Part shown: positions 4,521 through 6,341 of the stretch, in pieces | How the letters are laid out: the number at the start of each line of letters is the position of its first letter | Position numbering within the stretch: the stretch's first letter is position 1 | NCBI GenBank assembly: GCA_900543845.1 | Contig: UQTD01000087.1 | Span: 1 to 6,341 of the forward strand | Source of the DNA: an uncultured Collinsella sp. | GTDB taxonomy: Bacteria; Actinomycetota; Coriobacteriia; Coriobacteriales; Coriobacteriaceae | Reading direction: 5' to 3' | Length of the DNA stretch: 6,341 bases | Translations under genes and position numbers: made by a program | Notes under the pieces: model-generated | Databases searched by the model: none | Told to the model about the DNA's origin: nothing | Seen by the model: the letters and a program-made list of their open reading frames with translations, nothing else

Positions 4521-6158
4521 ATGGCAAAGAACATTACGTTCAACACCGATGCCCGCGCCAAGCTCGCAAAGGGCGTCAACACTCTGGCCGATGCCGTTAC
4601 CGTCACCATGGGCCCCAAGGGCCGTTACGTCGCTCTGCAGCGCACGTTCGGTGCCCCGACCATCACCAACGACGGCGTTTCCGTCGCTAAGGAGATCGAG
4701 CTCGAGGACAACATCGAGAACATGGGCGCTCAGCTGGTGAAGGAGGTCGCCACCAAGACCAACGACACCGTGGGTGACGGCACCACCACCGCAACCCTGC
4801 TCGCTCAGGCTATCGTCAACGACGGTCTGCGCAACGTCGCCGCTGGCGCTAACCCGCTGGCCATCCGTCGCGGCATCGACAAGGCCGTCAACGCCGCCGT
4901 CGCCGAGATGAAGAAGCAGGCCAAGCCGGTCGAGACCAAGGAGCAGATCGCTTCCGTCGGCACCATCTCCGCTGGTGACCCCGAGGTTGGCGAGAAGATC
5001 GCCGAGGCCATGGAGGTCGTGGGCAAGGACGGCGTCATCACCGTCGAGGATTCCCAGACGTTCGACATTACCATCGACACTGTCGAGGGCATGCAGTTCG
5101 ACAAGGGCTATGTCTCCGCTTACTTCGTCACGGACAACGACCGCATGGAGGCCGTGATGAAGGATCCGTACATCCTCATCACCGACCAGAAGATCTCCAG
5201 CGTCCAGGACATCATGCCTGTTCTCGAGGCTGTCCAGCGCGCCGGCCGCGGCCTGCTCATCATCGCTGAGGACATCGACGGCGAGGCTCTGCCGACCCTG
5301 GTCCTCAACAAGATCCGTGGCGCTCTCAACGTCTGCGCCGTCAAGGCTCCGGGTTACGGCGATCGCCGCAAGCGCATCCTCGAGGACATCGCCGTCCTCA
5401 CCGGTGGCCAGGCCGCTCTGGACGAGCTGGGCGTGAAGGTCGCTGACATCACCGCCGATATGCTCGGTACCGCTAAGTCCGTCACCATCTCCAAGGACAA
5501 CACCGTCGTCGTCGGCGGCGCTGGCTCCAAGGAGGCCATCGACGCTCGCATCGCTCAGATCAAGGGCGAGATGGAGAACACCACCTCTGACTTCGACCGC
5601 GAGAAGCTCCAGGAGCGCCTGGCTAAGCTCTCCGGTGGCGTTGCCGTCATCAAGGTCGGCGCTGCTACCGAGTCCGAGCTCAAGGAGATCAAGCACCGCG
5701 TCGAGGACGCCTTGCAGGCTACCCGCGCTGCTGTCGAGGAGGGCATTGTCGCTGGCGGCGGCGTCGCCTTCATGGACGCTGCTCCTGCGCTCGACGCTGT
5801 TGAGATTGACGACCCCGAGGAGAAGATCGGCGTCGATATCGTCAAGAAGGCTCTGACCGCTCCGGTCGCTACCATCGCCAAGAACGCTGGCTTTGAGGGC
5901 GCTGTCGTGGTCGACAAGGTTGCCGAGCTGCCCGCCGGCCAGGGTCTCAACTCTGCCAACGGCGAGTGGGGCGACATGATCGAGATGGGCGTCCTCGACC
6001 CCGTCAAGGTCAGCCGCGTCACCCTGCAGAACGCTGCTTCTGTCGCCAGCCTGATCCTCATCACCGAGGCCACCGTCTCCGATGTGCCCAAGAACACTCA
6101 GCTTGAGGACGCTATCGCTGCTGCCACCGCTGGTCAGCAGGGCGGCGGTATGTACTAA
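4521..6158 (+). CDS. groEL: Chaperonin GroEL (Cpn60)
   Basis: A complete 545-aa type I chaperonin, a cytoplasmic ATP-driven folding chamber of stacked heptamer rings working with GroES. The start at ATG 4521 follows GGAGG (4506-4510) at a 10-nt spacing and gives the expected MAKNITF N-terminus. ATP-site landmarks: TMGPKGR (29-35), ITNDGVSVAKEI with D51, TNDTVGDGTTTAT with D86 and the 88-90 threonines, and D396 in RVEDAL (E. coli D398), followed by EEGIVAGGGVAF. The apical domain contains the AEDIDGEALPTLVLNK stretch. The tail is short, ending GQQGGGMY, without the repeated GGM of E. coli or the His-rich tail of actinobacterial GroEL1. Codon use is strongly biased to GTC, GAC, AAG and CTC, as in highly expressed genes. 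The antisense strand is therefore also open for about 550 codons; I regard that as a shadow. Confidence 0.99.
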   Translation: MAKNITFNTDARAKLAKGVNTLADAVTVTMGPKGRYVALQRTFGAPTITNDGVSVAKEIELEDNIENMGAQLVKEVATKTNDTVGDGTTTATLLAQAIVNDGLRNVAAGANPLAIRRGIDKAVNAAVAEMKKQAKPVETKEQIASVGTISAGDPEVGEKIAEAMEVVGKDGVITVEDSQTFDITIDTVEGMQFDKGYVSAYFVTDNDRMEAVMKDPYILITDQKISSVQDIMPVLEAVQRAGRGLLIIAEDIDGEALPTLVLNKIRGALNVCAVKAPGYGDRRKRILEDIAVLTGGQAALDELGVKVADITADMLGTAKSVTISKDNTVVVGGAGSKEAIDARIAQIKGEMENTTSDFDREKLQERLAKLSGGVAVIKVGAATESELKEIKHRVEDALQATRAAVEEGIVAGGGVAFMDAAPALDAVEIDDPEEKIGVDIVKKALTAPVATIAKNAGFEGAVVVDKVAELPAGQGLNSANGEWGDMIEMGVLDPVKVSRVTLQNAASVASLILITEATVSDVPKNTQLEDAIAAATAGQQGGGMY

Positions 6159-6184
6159 GGCCGACAAGGTCTAGAACTCCCACC

Positions 6185-6329
6185 GGGAATCCGGGGGCGT
6201 GACGGGGGTTTCTCTCCGGAACGTCCTCGGACATGCAAAGAGGCTCCGCATCGCGCTTCGCGCTGCGGAGCCTCTTTGCGTCCTGCGGAATGTTCCGGAG
6301 AGAAACCCCCGTCACGCCCCCGGATTCCC
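6185..6329. repeat. Inverted repeat C, 145-bp nested palindrome after groEL
   Basis: The arms at 6185-6222 and 6292-6329 are perfect reverse complements over all 38 bases (from GGGAATCC inward to CCGGAAC). Between them lies a 69-bp centre: two 12-nt linkers, GTCCTCGGACAT and GTCCTGCGGAAT, which resemble each other as direct and not inverted copies, and a strong terminator hairpin. The element starts 26 bp after the groEL stop. Such long perfect arms exceed what termination needs. They suggest a recent insertion of a palindromic element around the terminator, active correction between the arms, or an assembly fold-back artefact; the window ends 12 bp later, so the right flank cannot be judged. 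Confidence 0.85.
6235..6279 (+). terminator. groESL operon terminator hairpin
   Basis: GCAAAGAGGCTCCGCA (6235-6250) pairs perfectly with TGCGGAGCCTCTTTGC (6264-6279), a 16-bp stem. The loop can fold further as GCGC-TTC-GCGC (6253-6263). The AAAG...CTTT ends let it serve both directions. It lies 76 bp after groEL, between the arms of palindrome C. If the outer arms pair first in the transcript, the whole becomes one long rod with this hairpin at its tip. Confidence 0.8.
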
Positions 6330-6341
6330 TGCGTTTACGGC

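Noticed and set aside
4512..6167. A 551-codon minus-strand open frame opposite groEL
   Set aside because: It is low-complexity in D, G, L and V, has no family motifs, and is explained by the strong codon bias of groEL on the other strand.

Overview
This high-GC window looks like the chromosome of an actinobacterium, most likely a Coriobacteriia gut anaerobe close to Collinsella. That placement rests on base composition, strong G/C third-position preference in groEL, and the appearance of the GroES and GroEL proteins as I remember the group. I ran no database comparison.

Left part (1-3288): two divergently transcribed hydrolase genes start about 170 bp apart. On the minus strand is an M20-family metallo-amidohydrolase, 472 codons of which are in the window; it runs off the left edge and carries a C-terminal extension beyond the usual end of the fold. 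On the plus strand is a complete 545-aa YtcJ-type amidohydrolase, ending in tandem TAA stops and a strong stem-loop. Both enzymes probably cleave amide-type bonds in small acylated or substituted molecules, but the sequence does not fix their substrates.

Middle part (3289-4130): about 840 bp with no convincing gene, full of inverted repeats. It holds a second stem-loop (3334-3373), an imperfect 238-bp inverted repeat (A, 3480-3717), a better 216-bp nested palindrome with 28-bp perfect arms (B, 3787-4002), and the groES leader with a compact GC dyad just before the ribosome-binding site.

Right part (4131-6341): the chaperonin operon groES-groEL, both genes complete, separated by a 96-bp spacer with small alternative stem-loops. 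After groEL comes palindrome C (6185-6329): two perfect 38-bp arms enclosing a classic 16-bp terminator hairpin. The operon is therefore bracketed by two long nested palindromes of similar design and different sequence. I see no CIRCE or HAIR operator before groES.

The genes are ordinary housekeeping and catabolic ones. The unusual material is the set of palindromes around the chaperonin operon and the C-terminal extension of the M20 enzyme. I found no phage, CRISPR, toxin-antitoxin or secretion locus, and no clear new multi-gene system.
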